This document shows, one piece after another, positions 8,499 to 16,665 of a stretch of DNA of 64,000 nt. The notes below the pieces were generated by a model. The model was not told the DNA's origin. It worked only from the letters and a program-made list of their open reading frames with translations, and ran no database searches. The position numbers were made by a program, and so were the translations under genes. The stretch comes from CBDDLD01 sp965230605 (GTDB taxonomy: Bacteria > Bacteroidota > Bacteroidia > Flavobacteriales > Flavobacteriaceae): assembly GCA_965230605.1 (NCBI GenBank), contig CBDDLD010000004.1:1178001-1242000 (forward strand), given 5' to 3'. Each line of letters opens with the position of its first letter. Position 1 is the first letter of the stretch.

Positions 8499-8885
8499 TT
8501 ACCTAAAGTCAATAGTACAGCTGTTAGATTGTCCAAACCATTTTACTCTATTCTTTGACGCTGTTTTATAAATAAAATCTCGAATCATGCGTGGAATAAA
8601 AGCTAAAAGCGCAGCCACACGTTTCCATTTAGGGATTTTAGAAACAATTCTCAAGAAACCATCAGAATGCGTTTTTACCCCCAAATCATCAATCAAAATA
8701 ACAGTGTCTAGTTGTTCAGTTGGAAAACCATGCTCTTTTAATAACAGCTGCCCATAATTAGACTGAAAAGGAACAAACTGAAATAAGTCTTCAGGTGCAA
8801 AACGTAATAACCATCCTACAACCCCGTTGCAAAGGTTGCATTCGCCGTCAAAAATAATGATGTCTTTAGAAATGTTAGTTGTCAT
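8499..8885 (-). CDS. DCC family thiol-disulfide oxidoreductase (DUF393)
   Basis: The 128-aa protein carries the family-defining motif IIFDGECNLCNGVVGWLL (residues ~10-27), with a CxxC pair in the thioredoxin-like position after the conserved DG. The partner motif RFAPEDLFQFVPFQSNYGQLLL and the later LIDDLGVKTHSDGFLRI also fit DCC proteins. These small proteins are presumed redox-active; substrates are not established. It is monocistronic between convergent and divergent neighbours. Confidence 0.92.
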   Translation of the reverse strand: MTTNISKDIIIFDGECNLCNGVVGWLLRFAPEDLFQFVPFQSNYGQLLLKEHGFPTEQLDTVILIDDLGVKTHSDGFLRIVSKIPKWKRVAALLAFIPRMIRDFIYKTASKNRVKWFGQSNSCTIDFR

Positions 8886-9022
8886 AATAGATAGTTTATG
8901 TTATAGAAGACGTAGATAAACTCCAAACCTTTCATTTTGAGCTATTTTCTTAAAACATGATTTTAATCATATGCTATAAAAAGCTTCTGGTATATCTTTA
9001 TGTATAATTAAAATCAAGTATT

Positions 9023-9322
9023 ATGACTATCAATATTCAATATGTGCATTTAGATGTTAGTGAGACATTAAATCAATACTTAGAAGGTAAATTGAAACGA
9101 CTTGGAAAAAAGTTCCCTTGGGTCATTGGAGCTGAAGTGCATTTCAAGAGTGATCAAAAAGATATATTAAAAGGGAAGATATGCAATATAGAACTAAGTT
9201 TGCCTGGTCCTCGAATTTTTGCCACTTCTAATGAGAAGAATTATGAAATGGCTATTAAAAATACAATTAAAGATTTAGAAGTTCAGCTTAAGAAACGCAA
9301 GCAGATCTTTAAGGTTTATTAA
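9023..9322 (+). CDS. HPF/RaiA-family ribosome-associated protein
   Basis: The 99-aa protein matches the short hibernation factor fold: INIQYVHLDVSETLNQYLEGKLKRLGKKFPWVIGAEVHFKSD, then ICNIELSLPGPRIFATSNEKNYEMAIKNTIKDLEVQLKKRK. HPF/RaiA proteins bind the 30S decoding region and inactivate ribosomes in slow growth or stress. It lacks the long C-terminal dimerisation domain of long HPF, so it would favour the short HPF/YfiA type. The convergent rlmH gene ends 4 bp after its stop. Confidence 0.9.
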   Translation: MTINIQYVHLDVSETLNQYLEGKLKRLGKKFPWVIGAEVHFKSDQKDILKGKICNIELSLPGPRIFATSNEKNYEMAIKNTIKDLEVQLKKRKQIFKVY

Positions 9323-9325
9323 TAA

Positions 9326-9799
9326 TTATCTATGATGGTAAGGCTCATTTTTTAGTATAGTGAATCCTCGGTATAGTTGCTCTACAAAAAATAGTCTTAC
9401 CATTTGATGCGAAAAGGTCATTTTAGATAAAGCAATTCGTTGATTAGCTCTGGTATATACATCTTGTGAGAACCCGTAAGGACCGCCTATGGCAAAGATC
9501 AATTGCTTTATTCCAGAATTCATGTGCTTTTGTAAGTAGTTGGAAAACTCTACAGAAGTATAGTGCTTCCCGTTTTCATCCAGTAAAACCAAAACATCTG
9601 CGTTGGCTACCTGTTTTAAGAGTAGTTCTCCTTCTTTAGATTTTTGTTGCTCTTCCGATAAGTGCTTGACATTTTTTATATCAGGAATAATTTCAATTTG
9701 AAACTTTATGTAATGCTGTAATCGTTTAAAGTAATCCTCTATAAGCTGTTGTAACTGCTTGTTATCCGTCTTGCCAACTGCAATCAATTTTATTGTCAT
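9326..9799 (-). CDS. rlmH: 23S rRNA (pseudouridine-1915-N3)-methyltransferase RlmH
   Basis: A SPOUT-class methyltransferase of 157 aa, the normal RlmH length, that methylates pseudouridine 1915 in helix 69 of 23S rRNA. Family marks are MTIKLIAVGKTDNKQLQQLIEDYFKRL at the N-terminus, ADVLVLLDENGKHYTSVEFS, the SAM-knot region IFAIGGPYGFSQDVY, and the C-terminal MTFSHQMVRLFFVEQLYRGFTILKNEPYHH, where the terminal His pair is characteristic. It is divergent from nadC. Confidence 0.97.
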   Translation of the reverse strand: MTIKLIAVGKTDNKQLQQLIEDYFKRLQHYIKFQIEIIPDIKNVKHLSEEQQKSKEGELLLKQVANADVLVLLDENGKHYTSVEFSNYLQKHMNSGIKQLIFAIGGPYGFSQDVYTRANQRIALSKMTFSHQMVRLFFVEQLYRGFTILKNEPYHHR

Positions 9800-9871
9800 A
9801 GGACAAAGTTAATTTTTTCTGTAATTACTAAACTTCAATTCCTATTTTTACATTAAATATTGATATTCCAT

Positions 9872-10729
9872 ATGATTTCAAAAGCACAGTTTGATAAAGA
9901 AATAGAATTAATTATTGAAAATGCCATACGCGAAGATGTAGGAGATGGCGATCATAGTTCTTTAGCATGTATTCCATCTACAGCTAATGGTAAAGCAAAA
10001 TTACTTGTCAAGGATGAAGGTGTTATTGCCGGTGTTGAATTTGCAAAAAAGGTGTTTGCCTATGTTGATTCGGAAATGAAAGTGGAAACCTTAATAGAAG
10101 ACGGTAGTGCAGTAAAATATGGAGATATTGTCTTTTATGTAGAAGGAACATCACAATCGATATTAAAAGCTGAGCGGTTGGTGCTCAATGCTATGCAACG
10201 AATGAGTGCTATTGCAACTAAAACTAGAACTTTTGTCGATCTATTAGAAGGTACAGGAACAAAGATATTAGACACACGAAAGACCACTCCGGGGATAAGA
10301 GCGCTAGAAAAATGGGCTGTGAAGATAGGAGGAGGGGAAAACCATCGTTTTGCGCTGTATGATATGATCATGTTAAAGGACAATCATATCGATTTTGCTG
10401 GAGGCATCACAAAAGCTATCAATTTAACCAAGCAATATCTGAAAGATACTGATAGAGATCTTAAGATTATTGTAGAGGCAAGAGATCTAAAAGAAATAGA
10501 AGAGATCTTGAAAAGTGATGGTGTCTATCGTATCCTTATCGATAATTTTAATTATGAGGATACGAGAAAAGCTGTTGCTATGATTGGCGACCAGTGCTTA
10601 ACAGAGTCTTCAGGTGGCATTAATGAACAAACGGTGAGACATTATGCTGAATGTGGTGTAGACTATATTTCTTCTGGAGCTTTAACGCACTCGGTTTATA
10701 ACATGGACCTAAGCCTGAAAGCAGTGTAA
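9872..10729 (+). CDS. nadC: Nicotinate-nucleotide pyrophosphorylase (carboxylating)
   Basis: NadC (quinolinate phosphoribosyltransferase) makes nicotinate mononucleotide from quinolinate and PRPP in de novo NAD synthesis. Family motifs: IREDVGDGDHSSLA, GVIAGVEFAKKVF, ERLVLNAMQRMSAIATKTR, the substrate-binding KILDTRKTTPGIRALEKWAVKIGGGENHR, MLKDNHID, IIVEARDLKE, and the C-terminal ESSGGINEQTVRHYAECGVDYISSGALTHS. The frame extends to a TTG at 9860, but the ATG at 9872 (MISKAQFDKEIE) gives the usual start and a 285-aa product. The BrkB-like gene starts 1 bp after its stop, so they form an operon. Confidence 0.97.
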   Translation: MISKAQFDKEIELIIENAIREDVGDGDHSSLACIPSTANGKAKLLVKDEGVIAGVEFAKKVFAYVDSEMKVETLIEDGSAVKYGDIVFYVEGTSQSILKAERLVLNAMQRMSAIATKTRTFVDLLEGTGTKILDTRKTTPGIRALEKWAVKIGGGENHRFALYDMIMLKDNHIDFAGGITKAINLTKQYLKDTDRDLKIIVEARDLKEIEEILKSDGVYRILIDNFNYEDTRKAVAMIGDQCLTESSGGINEQTVRHYAECGVDYISSGALTHSVYNMDLSLKAV

Positions 10730-10730
10730 A

Positions 10731-11681
10731 ATGTCAGATACAATTGAAGAAAAGCTAGAAAAGATTCCTGTAATTAACCTGTTGGTTAGGTTTTTTAAGC
10801 GTATAAGGCTACCTGGATTTGAAGGTCTGTCGCTTTATGACCTATTAGAGTTATATGTTCTAGGAATAGTAAAAGGCGCACTTACAACAAGAGCTAGTGC
10901 TATTGCATTTAGCTTTTTTACGGCTATTTTTCCTTTTCTGCTTTTTGTGATTATTGTTATCCCATATATACCCATTGAAAATTTTCAGCAAGAGTTTTTA
11001 GACTTTTTAGATTCTTTTCTTCCTCCTCAGACTTCAGACTTTTTCTCAGTAAATATCTTTGATAATATTAGTAGGCATAAGAGTGGGGGACTACTTTCCT
11101 CAGTATTCTTGTTGTCTATACTATTAATGGCTAATGGTGTTAATGCGGTCTTCTCGGGTTTTGAGCATTCTTATCACGAACAATTGACACGTAATGTATT
11201 TAATCAATACCTATACGCTCTGGGAGTGGCTTTAATTTTGGCTCTATTGCTATTGCTAACCGTGGCTGTCTTCGGATATGCTCAAATATATGTAGTACAA
11301 CCCTTATATGAGAGTCTTAGCGGCGAGCAGATGTCAGAAACAGGTTCAGGTATTGGGTGGATTGTTTTAGCCAAATATGTATTCTTTATATTGATGGTGT
11401 ATATGGCAACAGCTACTTTGTATTATTTTGGTACCAGAGAAGGTAAAAACACACGTTTTTTCTCAATAGGAGCTTTGTTAACGACACTACTTATTATATT
11501 AACATCCTATTTATTTGGGGTCTATATAAACAATTTCTCTCAATATAATGAGTTATACGGTTCTATAGGAGCATTACTAATTTTATTGCTTTACCTATGG
11601 CTAAATTCGAATATCTTACTATTGGGATACGAGTTAAATGCTACCTTAAGAGGATTACATAAACGGAATACTAAATCATGA
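10731..11681 (+). CDS. YihY/BrkB family inner membrane protein
   Basis: The 316-aa protein has about six transmembrane helices after a ~60-residue cytoplasmic lead, including AIAFSFFTAIFPFLLFVIIVIPYI, LSSVFLLSILLMANGVNAVFSGF, LYALGVALILALLLLLTVAVFGYA, YVFFILMVYMATATLYYFG, FSIGALLTTLLIILTSYLFGVYI and GALLILLLYLWLNSNILLLGYELNA. The TTRASAIAFSFFTAIFPF and SQYNELYGSIGALLILLLYLW signatures define YihY/BrkB proteins. The family was once mis-annotated as RNase BN, and its real function is unclear. It follows nadC by 1 bp and overlaps the next gene by 4 bp (ATGA). Confidence 0.93.
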   Translation: MSDTIEEKLEKIPVINLLVRFFKRIRLPGFEGLSLYDLLELYVLGIVKGALTTRASAIAFSFFTAIFPFLLFVIIVIPYIPIENFQQEFLDFLDSFLPPQTSDFFSVNIFDNISRHKSGGLLSSVFLLSILLMANGVNAVFSGFEHSYHEQLTRNVFNQYLYALGVALILALLLLLTVAVFGYAQIYVVQPLYESLSGEQMSETGSGIGWIVLAKYVFFILMVYMATATLYYFGTREGKNTRFFSIGALLTTLLIILTSYLFGVYINNFSQYNELYGSIGALLILLLYLWLNSNILLLGYELNATLRGLHKRNTKS

Positions 11682-12100
11682 AAAACATAATAATTCCAAC
11701 ACTATTCATACTATGCTTAAATATAGTTTCTGCTCAGAGTATATTAGGGAAGTGGAAGACTGTAGATGATCAGACCGGAAAAGAAAAATCTATTGTTGAA
11801 ATTTATGAAGTTAATGGCAGGTTATATGGTAAGATCATAAAGCTGATAAACCCTAAAAGGAAAAATCCTTTATGTAACAAATGTAAAGGCGATAATAAAG
11901 GAAAACCGATATTAGGAATGCTAATCATAGATGGATTAACTAAAAGTGATGAAGGTTACGAAGGAGGCACCATTTTAAATCCAACCAGCGGTAAAGTATA
12001 TAAATGCAGACTTAAATTGGAAAGTAAAAATAAGCTAAGAGTTAGAGGGTATTTGTCATTATTTTATAAAACTCAATATTGGATCAGAGTAATGGATTAA
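11678..12100 (+). CDS. DUF2147 domain protein, secreted
   Basis: The 140-aa protein has a signal peptide (IIIPTLFILCLNIVSAQ) followed by one DUF2147 domain: SILGKWKTVDDQTGKEKSIVEIYEVNGRLYGKII, the paired cysteines NPLCNKCKGDNKGKPILGM, GGTILNPTSGKVYKCRLKL and LRVRGYLSLFYKTQYWIRV. DUF2147 is a small periplasmic beta-barrel-like family of unknown function. Its ATG overlaps the stop of the BrkB-like gene (ATGA), and its stop overlaps the priA start region (TAATG), indicating translational coupling. Confidence 0.92.
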   Translation: MKNIIIPTLFILCLNIVSAQSILGKWKTVDDQTGKEKSIVEIYEVNGRLYGKIIKLINPKRKNPLCNKCKGDNKGKPILGMLIIDGLTKSDEGYEGGTILNPTSGKVYKCRLKLESKNKLRVRGYLSLFYKTQYWIRVMD

Positions 12101-14562
12101 TGTTAAATATGCCTTACTTTATTGATGTCATATTACCAATTCCTCTTCAAAAAGCATTTACTTATGCTGTTACTGAAGCTGAAGCCCATTTTTTAAAACC
12201 AGGCTTTAGAGTCGCTGTGCCCTTCGGAAAAAAGAAATTGTATACCGCTCTTGTCTACAAAGTACATCAAAATCCGCCACTAGTTTATGATGCTAAATCC
12301 ATACATCAAATATTAGATGATGAGCTTATAGTAAATGCATTTCAGCTTATGCATTGGGAATGGATTGCGGAGTACTATATGTGTAGTCTAGGAGAAGTGA
12401 TGAGGGCAGCATTGCCTAACGCCTTTCTTTTAGAGAGCGAGACATTGATTACCCGTAATGACATAACTATTGATGAGTCTGAGTTAAAAGATGATGAATT
12501 TTTAATTTATGAAGCATTGTATCATCAATCAGCATTAAAGATTAGTGATGTCATGGAAATTTTAGATAAGAAGCGTGTGTTTCCCACTGTCAATACTTTG
12601 GTGGAGAAAAATATTATTCAATTACAAGAAGAACTTTATGAAAAGTACCAACCTAAGCTGGAGAGGTATGTGAAAATGCATGAAGATTATAACAATGATA
12701 AAGCCTTAGCAACCCTTTTAGATACATTAAATAGAGCTCCTAAACAGCGACAAGTATTGTTATCGTTGTTTAGTCTTAAGTCAACTTCCGATAAACCTGT
12801 TAAAGCCTCAGAATTAACTAAATACGCGAATGTATCCTCTCAAATTGTCAAAGCTTTAATTAATAAAGGGATATTAGAAGATTATCACCAGCAAGTGGAT
12901 AGAGTACGTTATGAAGGCGCTAACACATCTACTGTAAAAACGTTAAATGCAGATCAAAAAAAAGCATATGAGGCCATTTACAATACGTTTAATGAGAAAG
13001 ATGTAGCCTTATTACATGGTGTAACGTCCTCTGGAAAGACAGAAATATATATAAAGCTCATAGAGGCTACTTTGTTGCTTGGAAAACAAGTTTTGTACTT
13101 GCTACCGGAAATTGCACTAACAACTCAATTGGTGAATCGTTTGCAAGATTATTTTGGGGATAAAGTGGCAGTTTTTCACTCTAGATACTCAGGGAATGAA
13201 AGGGTAGAAGTATGGCACAAACTATTAAAGTCGTCTGATAAGGCGCAAATAGTCATAGGCGCAAGGTCTGCATTATTGTTGCCATTTAACGATTTGGGCC
13301 TAGTCATAGTAGATGAAGAACATGAGCAGTCCTATAAACAATTCGATCCGGCACCTAGATATCACGCACGAGATGCAGCTATTGTATTAGCAAATCTTCA
13401 TAAAGCTAAAACGCTTTTAGGGTCTGCAACACCTAGTCTTGAGAGCTATTACAACGTTAAAATAGGCAAATATGGGCTTGTTGAGCTTAAAACACGTTAT
13501 AATGATGTGTTAATGCCAGACATAGAGCTTGTAGATTTAGCTAACAAGTACAAGCGTAAGCGCATGAAAGGCCACTTTAGTGATCGACTTATAGAAGAAA
13601 TACATGAAACGCTTAATGAAGGTCTGCAGGTTATATTATTTCAGAACAGAAGGGGGTTTTCACCTATTGTAGAATGTACGACATGCGGACACGCACCTCA
13701 ATGCCCTAATTGTGATGTAAGTTTAACGTATCATCAATATAGGAATCAATTGCGGTGTCATTATTGTGGCTATAACGAAGTAATGCAATCGAATTGTAAA
13801 GCGTGTGGAAATCCAACCCTAGATACCAAAGGCTTTGGTACTGAACAAATTGAAGAAGAGGTAAAATTGCTATTTCCTGATACGAATGTTGCACGAATGG
13901 ATCTAGACACAACACGTGGAAAGTTTAGCTTTCAGAAACTAATTACAGCTTTTGAGCAACGCGATATTGATATTTTAGTAGGAACACAAATGTTAACCAA
14001 AGGCCTAGATTTTAGGCATGTACGATTAGTCGGTATCATGAATGCGGATAACCTGCTTAATTTCCCAGATTTTAGAGCTCATGAACGTAGTTATCAGTTA
14101 ATGGCACAAGTATCAGGTAGAGCTGGGCGAACGGATATCAGAGGCAAGGTTCTTATACAAACATTTAACCCCTTTCATAATATTCTACAACAAGTGTCAA
14201 CAAATGCTTATGAAACAATGTATTTGGAACAGTTAAATGAGCGACATACCTACAAATACCCACCTATATATCGACTCATAAAGATTACATTTAAGCATAA
14301 AGATTACAATAGAGTGCGGATGGCGTCTGATTGGTTTGCAAAGTCATTGCGTCAGACCTTTAATGCTTCTTTAGTTTTGGGACCAGAATCACCACCAATT
14401 TCGAGAATCAGAAACCGTTTTCATAAGAATATCTTAGTAAAGATTTCCCCAAAACAGTCATTATCAAAAACAAAAGAAGCTATTAGTAAAATACATAATA
14501 GCTTCAATAATGTTAAGGATTTTAGAACCGTTAGTGTAGTTTTAAATATCGATAATTATTAA
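12100..14562 (+). CDS. priA: Primosomal protein N' (PriA replication restart helicase)
   Basis: PriA is a 3'-5' DNA helicase that recognises stalled forks and reloads the replisome. The ~820-aa protein starts with the DNA-binding YFIDVILPIPLQKAFTYAV; Walker A is LLHGVTSSGKTEIY, the DEAH-type box is VIVDEEHEQSYKQFD, and SATPSLES follows. Four paired cysteine sets between helicase motifs bind two zincs (CTTCGHAPQCPNC and CHYCGYN...CKACG). Motifs GTQMLTKGLDF and MAQVSGRAGR complete the helicase. A TTG at 12079 is in frame, but the ATG at 12100 (TAATG overlap with the DUF2147 stop) or 12109 is more likely. The convergent response regulator ends 2 bp after priA. Confidence 0.96.
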   Translation: MLNMPYFIDVILPIPLQKAFTYAVTEAEAHFLKPGFRVAVPFGKKKLYTALVYKVHQNPPLVYDAKSIHQILDDELIVNAFQLMHWEWIAEYYMCSLGEVMRAALPNAFLLESETLITRNDITIDESELKDDEFLIYEALYHQSALKISDVMEILDKKRVFPTVNTLVEKNIIQLQEELYEKYQPKLERYVKMHEDYNNDKALATLLDTLNRAPKQRQVLLSLFSLKSTSDKPVKASELTKYANVSSQIVKALINKGILEDYHQQVDRVRYEGANTSTVKTLNADQKKAYEAIYNTFNEKDVALLHGVTSSGKTEIYIKLIEATLLLGKQVLYLLPEIALTTQLVNRLQDYFGDKVAVFHSRYSGNERVEVWHKLLKSSDKAQIVIGARSALLLPFNDLGLVIVDEEHEQSYKQFDPAPRYHARDAAIVLANLHKAKTLLGSATPSLESYYNVKIGKYGLVELKTRYNDVLMPDIELVDLANKYKRKRMKGHFSDRLIEEIHETLNEGLQVILFQNRRGFSPIVECTTCGHAPQCPNCDVSLTYHQYRNQLRCHYCGYNEVMQSNCKACGNPTLDTKGFGTEQIEEEVKLLFPDTNVARMDLDTTRGKFSFQKLITAFEQRDIDILVGTQMLTKGLDFRHVRLVGIMNADNLLNFPDFRAHERSYQLMAQVSGRAGRTDIRGKVLIQTFNPFHNILQQVSTNAYETMYLEQLNERHTYKYPPIYRLIKITFKHKDYNRVRMASDWFAKSLRQTFNASLVLGPESPPISRIRNRFHKNILVKISPKQSLSKTKEAISKIHNSFNNVKDFRTVSVVLNIDNY

Positions 14563-14564
14563 TA

Positions 14565-15260
14565 TTACATGTTATTTAAAGCGTCTACTAATTGAGTTTT
14601 CTTATTTCTACTCAACGGTATTTCATAAGCACCTACTTCAACATTTTTACTGTTAAAGCGATCAATTTTATCTAAATTGACGATATAAGACTTATGAATT
14701 CTTAAAAACTTACCTTCTGGTAATTCTTTTTCAAAGGCTTTCATGGTCGATAATACCACTAAGCTATTTTCTTCAGTTACTACTTTTACGTAATCACCAA
14801 GGGCTTCAATCCACTTAATGTCTTTAATATATACTTTACGTTTCTTAAGGTTACTTTTAACAAAAATGTGTTCACCATCAGTTTCGTTAAAATCTAACTT
14901 AAGCTTGTGTTGTTCAATAGCCTTTTCAACAGCTGTGTTAAAACGTTCTTTAGTGATCGGTTTTTGTAGGTAATCCGTAGCATCATAGTTAAATGCTTTA
15001 AAAGCATACTCGGTTTTACCTGTAACGAAGATAATTTGGGGTTTGTTGTTGAGGACGTCTAATAGTTCAAATCCGTTTAAAACAGGCATCTCAATATCCA
15101 AGAAGATAAGATCTACTTTATGAGTATTGAGACCATTCTTTGTTTCTAACGCACTGCTATACTCTGCAATAAGGTTAAGTGAGGAATGATTCTCAATTAA
15201 CTTTACTATAGAGAGACGTTGAATCGCAGAATCATCAACAACTACACAGTTTAAAGTCAT
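14565..15260 (-). CDS. LytR/AlgR-type response regulator (REC + LytTR)
   Basis: The 231-aa protein has an N-terminal receiver domain with acidic pocket D9/D10, phosphoacceptor D55 (LIFLDIEMPVLNGFELL), and conserved Lys in DATDYLQKPI. A LytTR DNA-binding domain follows from ~130 (IFVKSNLKKRKVYIKDIKWIEALGDYVKVV, KEFLRIHKSYIVNLDKI-type core, EIPLSRNKKTQLVDAL). LytTR regulators bind paired direct repeats, usually about two helical turns apart. No LytS-type sensor kinase is adjacent, so it is an orphan in this window. It is convergent with priA and divergent from rpsF. Confidence 0.95.
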   Translation of the reverse strand: MTLNCVVVDDSAIQRLSIVKLIENHSSLNLIAEYSSALETKNGLNTHKVDLIFLDIEMPVLNGFELLDVLNNKPQIIFVTGKTEYAFKAFNYDATDYLQKPITKERFNTAVEKAIEQHKLKLDFNETDGEHIFVKSNLKKRKVYIKDIKWIEALGDYVKVVTEENSLVVLSTMKAFEKELPEGKFLRIHKSYIVNLDKIDRFNSKNVEVGAYEIPLSRNKKTQLVDALNNM

Positions 15261-15397
15261 AACATTACTAATTTTAGGTTAAGATATTCGACAATAGTAC
15301 AAAAAATTCGGTTAAAAACCAAAAAACACCGACAAAGTGTAATTTTTAACATAATTTTACTTTTCAATTGAATACTAATAATTTGATGTAAAAAATA

Positions 15398-15428
15398 TTG
15401 TCAGAATTAGAATAAATGCCTATTTTTG
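15398..15428 (+). promoter_or_regulatory. Promoter of the rpsF-rpsR-rplI operon
   Basis: TTG at 15398-15400, a 20-bp spacer, then TATTTTTG at 15421-15428: a near-ideal Bacteroidota promoter (TTG/TTTG, ~19-20 bp, TAnnTTTG). It lies 32 bp before the rpsF ATG, so the leader is short. Confidence 0.75.
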
Positions 15429-15459
15429 CACCCGTTTTTAACATTAATAACTATTTTTT

Positions 15460-15798
15460 ATGAACCATTATGAAACTGTTTTCATCTTAAATCCCGTTTT
15501 ATCTGAAGATCAGATAAAGGAAACAGTTAAGAAGTATGAGGATTATCTTACTTCTAAAGGTGCTAAGATGATTGCTAAAGAAGATTGGGGGCTTAAAAAG
15601 CTAGCCTACCCAATTCAGAACAAAAAAAGTGGATTTTACCACTTATTTGAGTACGTAGTAGATGGAGAGGTTATTTCTCCACTAGAAGTTGAGTTTAGAC
15701 GTGACGAGCGTTTTATGCGCTATTTAACGGTAAAATTAGACAAGCATGCTATTGCTTGGGCTGAAAAGAGAAGAGAAAGAAACAAACAAAAAGCGTAA
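15460..15798 (+). CDS. rpsF: 30S ribosomal protein S6
   Basis: The 112-aa protein matches bS6: MNHYETVFILNPVLSEDQIKETVKKYEDYL, then GAKMIAKEDWGLKKLAYPIQNKKSGFYHLFEYV and FRRDERFMRYLTVKLDKHA. S6 pairs with S18 on the 30S platform. It is the first gene of a three-gene operon, and rpsR starts 2 bp after its stop. Confidence 0.98.
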   Translation: MNHYETVFILNPVLSEDQIKETVKKYEDYLTSKGAKMIAKEDWGLKKLAYPIQNKKSGFYHLFEYVVDGEVISPLEVEFRRDERFMRYLTVKLDKHAIAWAEKRRERNKQKA

Positions 15799-15800
15799 TT

Positions 15801-16097
15801 ATGTCATCGATAGAACAACAAGCAAAAGGTAAAAAAGATGGTGAGATTAGATATCTTACACCATTAAATATAGAAACTACAAAAGCTAAAAAGTATTGTC
15901 GTTTCAAAAAATCTGGTATCAAATATATAGACTACAAAGACCCAGATTTCTTATTAAAGTTTGTAAACGAGCAAGGTAAAATATTACCAAGACGTTTAAC
16001 AGGTACATCACTTAAATATCAAAGAAAAGTTTCTGTTGCAGTAAAACGTGCTAGACACTTGGCACTAATGCCTTATGTAGCAGATTTATTAAAATAA
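15801..16097 (+). CDS. rpsR: 30S ribosomal protein S18
   Basis: The 98-aa protein matches bS18: the core KKYCRFKKSGIKYIDYKDPDFLLKFVNEQGKILPRRLTGTSLKYQRKVSVAVKRARHLALMPYV is diagnostic. The ~25-residue N-terminal extension (SSIEQQAKGKKDGEIRYLTPLNIE) is seen in Bacteroidota versions. S18 forms a complex with S6, which is encoded just upstream. Confidence 0.98.
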   Translation: MSSIEQQAKGKKDGEIRYLTPLNIETTKAKKYCRFKKSGIKYIDYKDPDFLLKFVNEQGKILPRRLTGTSLKYQRKVSVAVKRARHLALMPYVADLLK

Positions 16098-16108
16098 ATT
16101 ATCATAAC

Positions 16109-16561
16109 ATGGAACTTATATTAAAACAAGACGTTGAAAATTTAGGATTTAAAGACGATATTGTAACAGTTAAGAACGGTTATGGTAGAAACTTTTTAAT
16201 TCCTCAAGGTCATGCTATTTTAGCTACGACTTCAGCTAAAAAAGTATTAGCTGAAACACTAAAACAGCGTGCTTTTAAAGAGAAAAAGATTATTGATGAT
16301 GCTAAAAAAGTTTCTGAAGCACTAGCTGCATTAGAAATTAAAATCCCTTCTAAGGTTGGTACTGGTGATAAATTATTTGGATCAGTTAACAATATCGATT
16401 TAGCAGATGCTTTACAAAAAGAAGGTCACACTATTGAGAAGAAATTCATCAATGTTATCGGAGGCAATGTTAAGCGTTTAGGTAAGTACAATGCAGTAAT
16501 TAGACTTCACAGAGAAGTTACTGTAGATTTACCTTTTGAAGTTATTGCAGAAAAGAGCTAA
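16109..16561 (+). CDS. rplI: 50S ribosomal protein L9
   Basis: The 150-aa protein matches bL9: MELILKQDVENLGFKDDIVTVKNGYGRNFLIPQGHAI (N-terminal domain), a long linking helix (AETLKQRAFKEKKIIDDAKKVSEAL), and the C-terminal GTGDKLFGSVNNIDLADALQKEGHTIEKKFI. It is the last gene of the operon, closed by a strong terminator. Confidence 0.98.
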   Translation: MELILKQDVENLGFKDDIVTVKNGYGRNFLIPQGHAILATTSAKKVLAETLKQRAFKEKKIIDDAKKVSEALAALEIKIPSKVGTGDKLFGSVNNIDLADALQKEGHTIEKKFINVIGGNVKRLGKYNAVIRLHREVTVDLPFEVIAEKS

Positions 16562-16584
16562 AAACAACTTTTTTTCATAAAATA

Positions 16585-16613
16585 AAAGCTATCTGTACAG
16601 ATAGCTTTTTTTG
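16585..16613 (+). terminator. Rho-independent terminator after rplI
   Basis: A perfect 24-bp palindrome at 16585-16608 (arms AAAGCTATCTGT and ACAGATAGCTTT) runs into a T tract to 16613. It ends the rpsF operon 24 bp after the rplI stop. Confidence 0.88.
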
Positions 16614-16665
16614 TTTGTTATGTTTTTATTAACTTACCGTTAATTACTAACTTTAATTGACCAAC

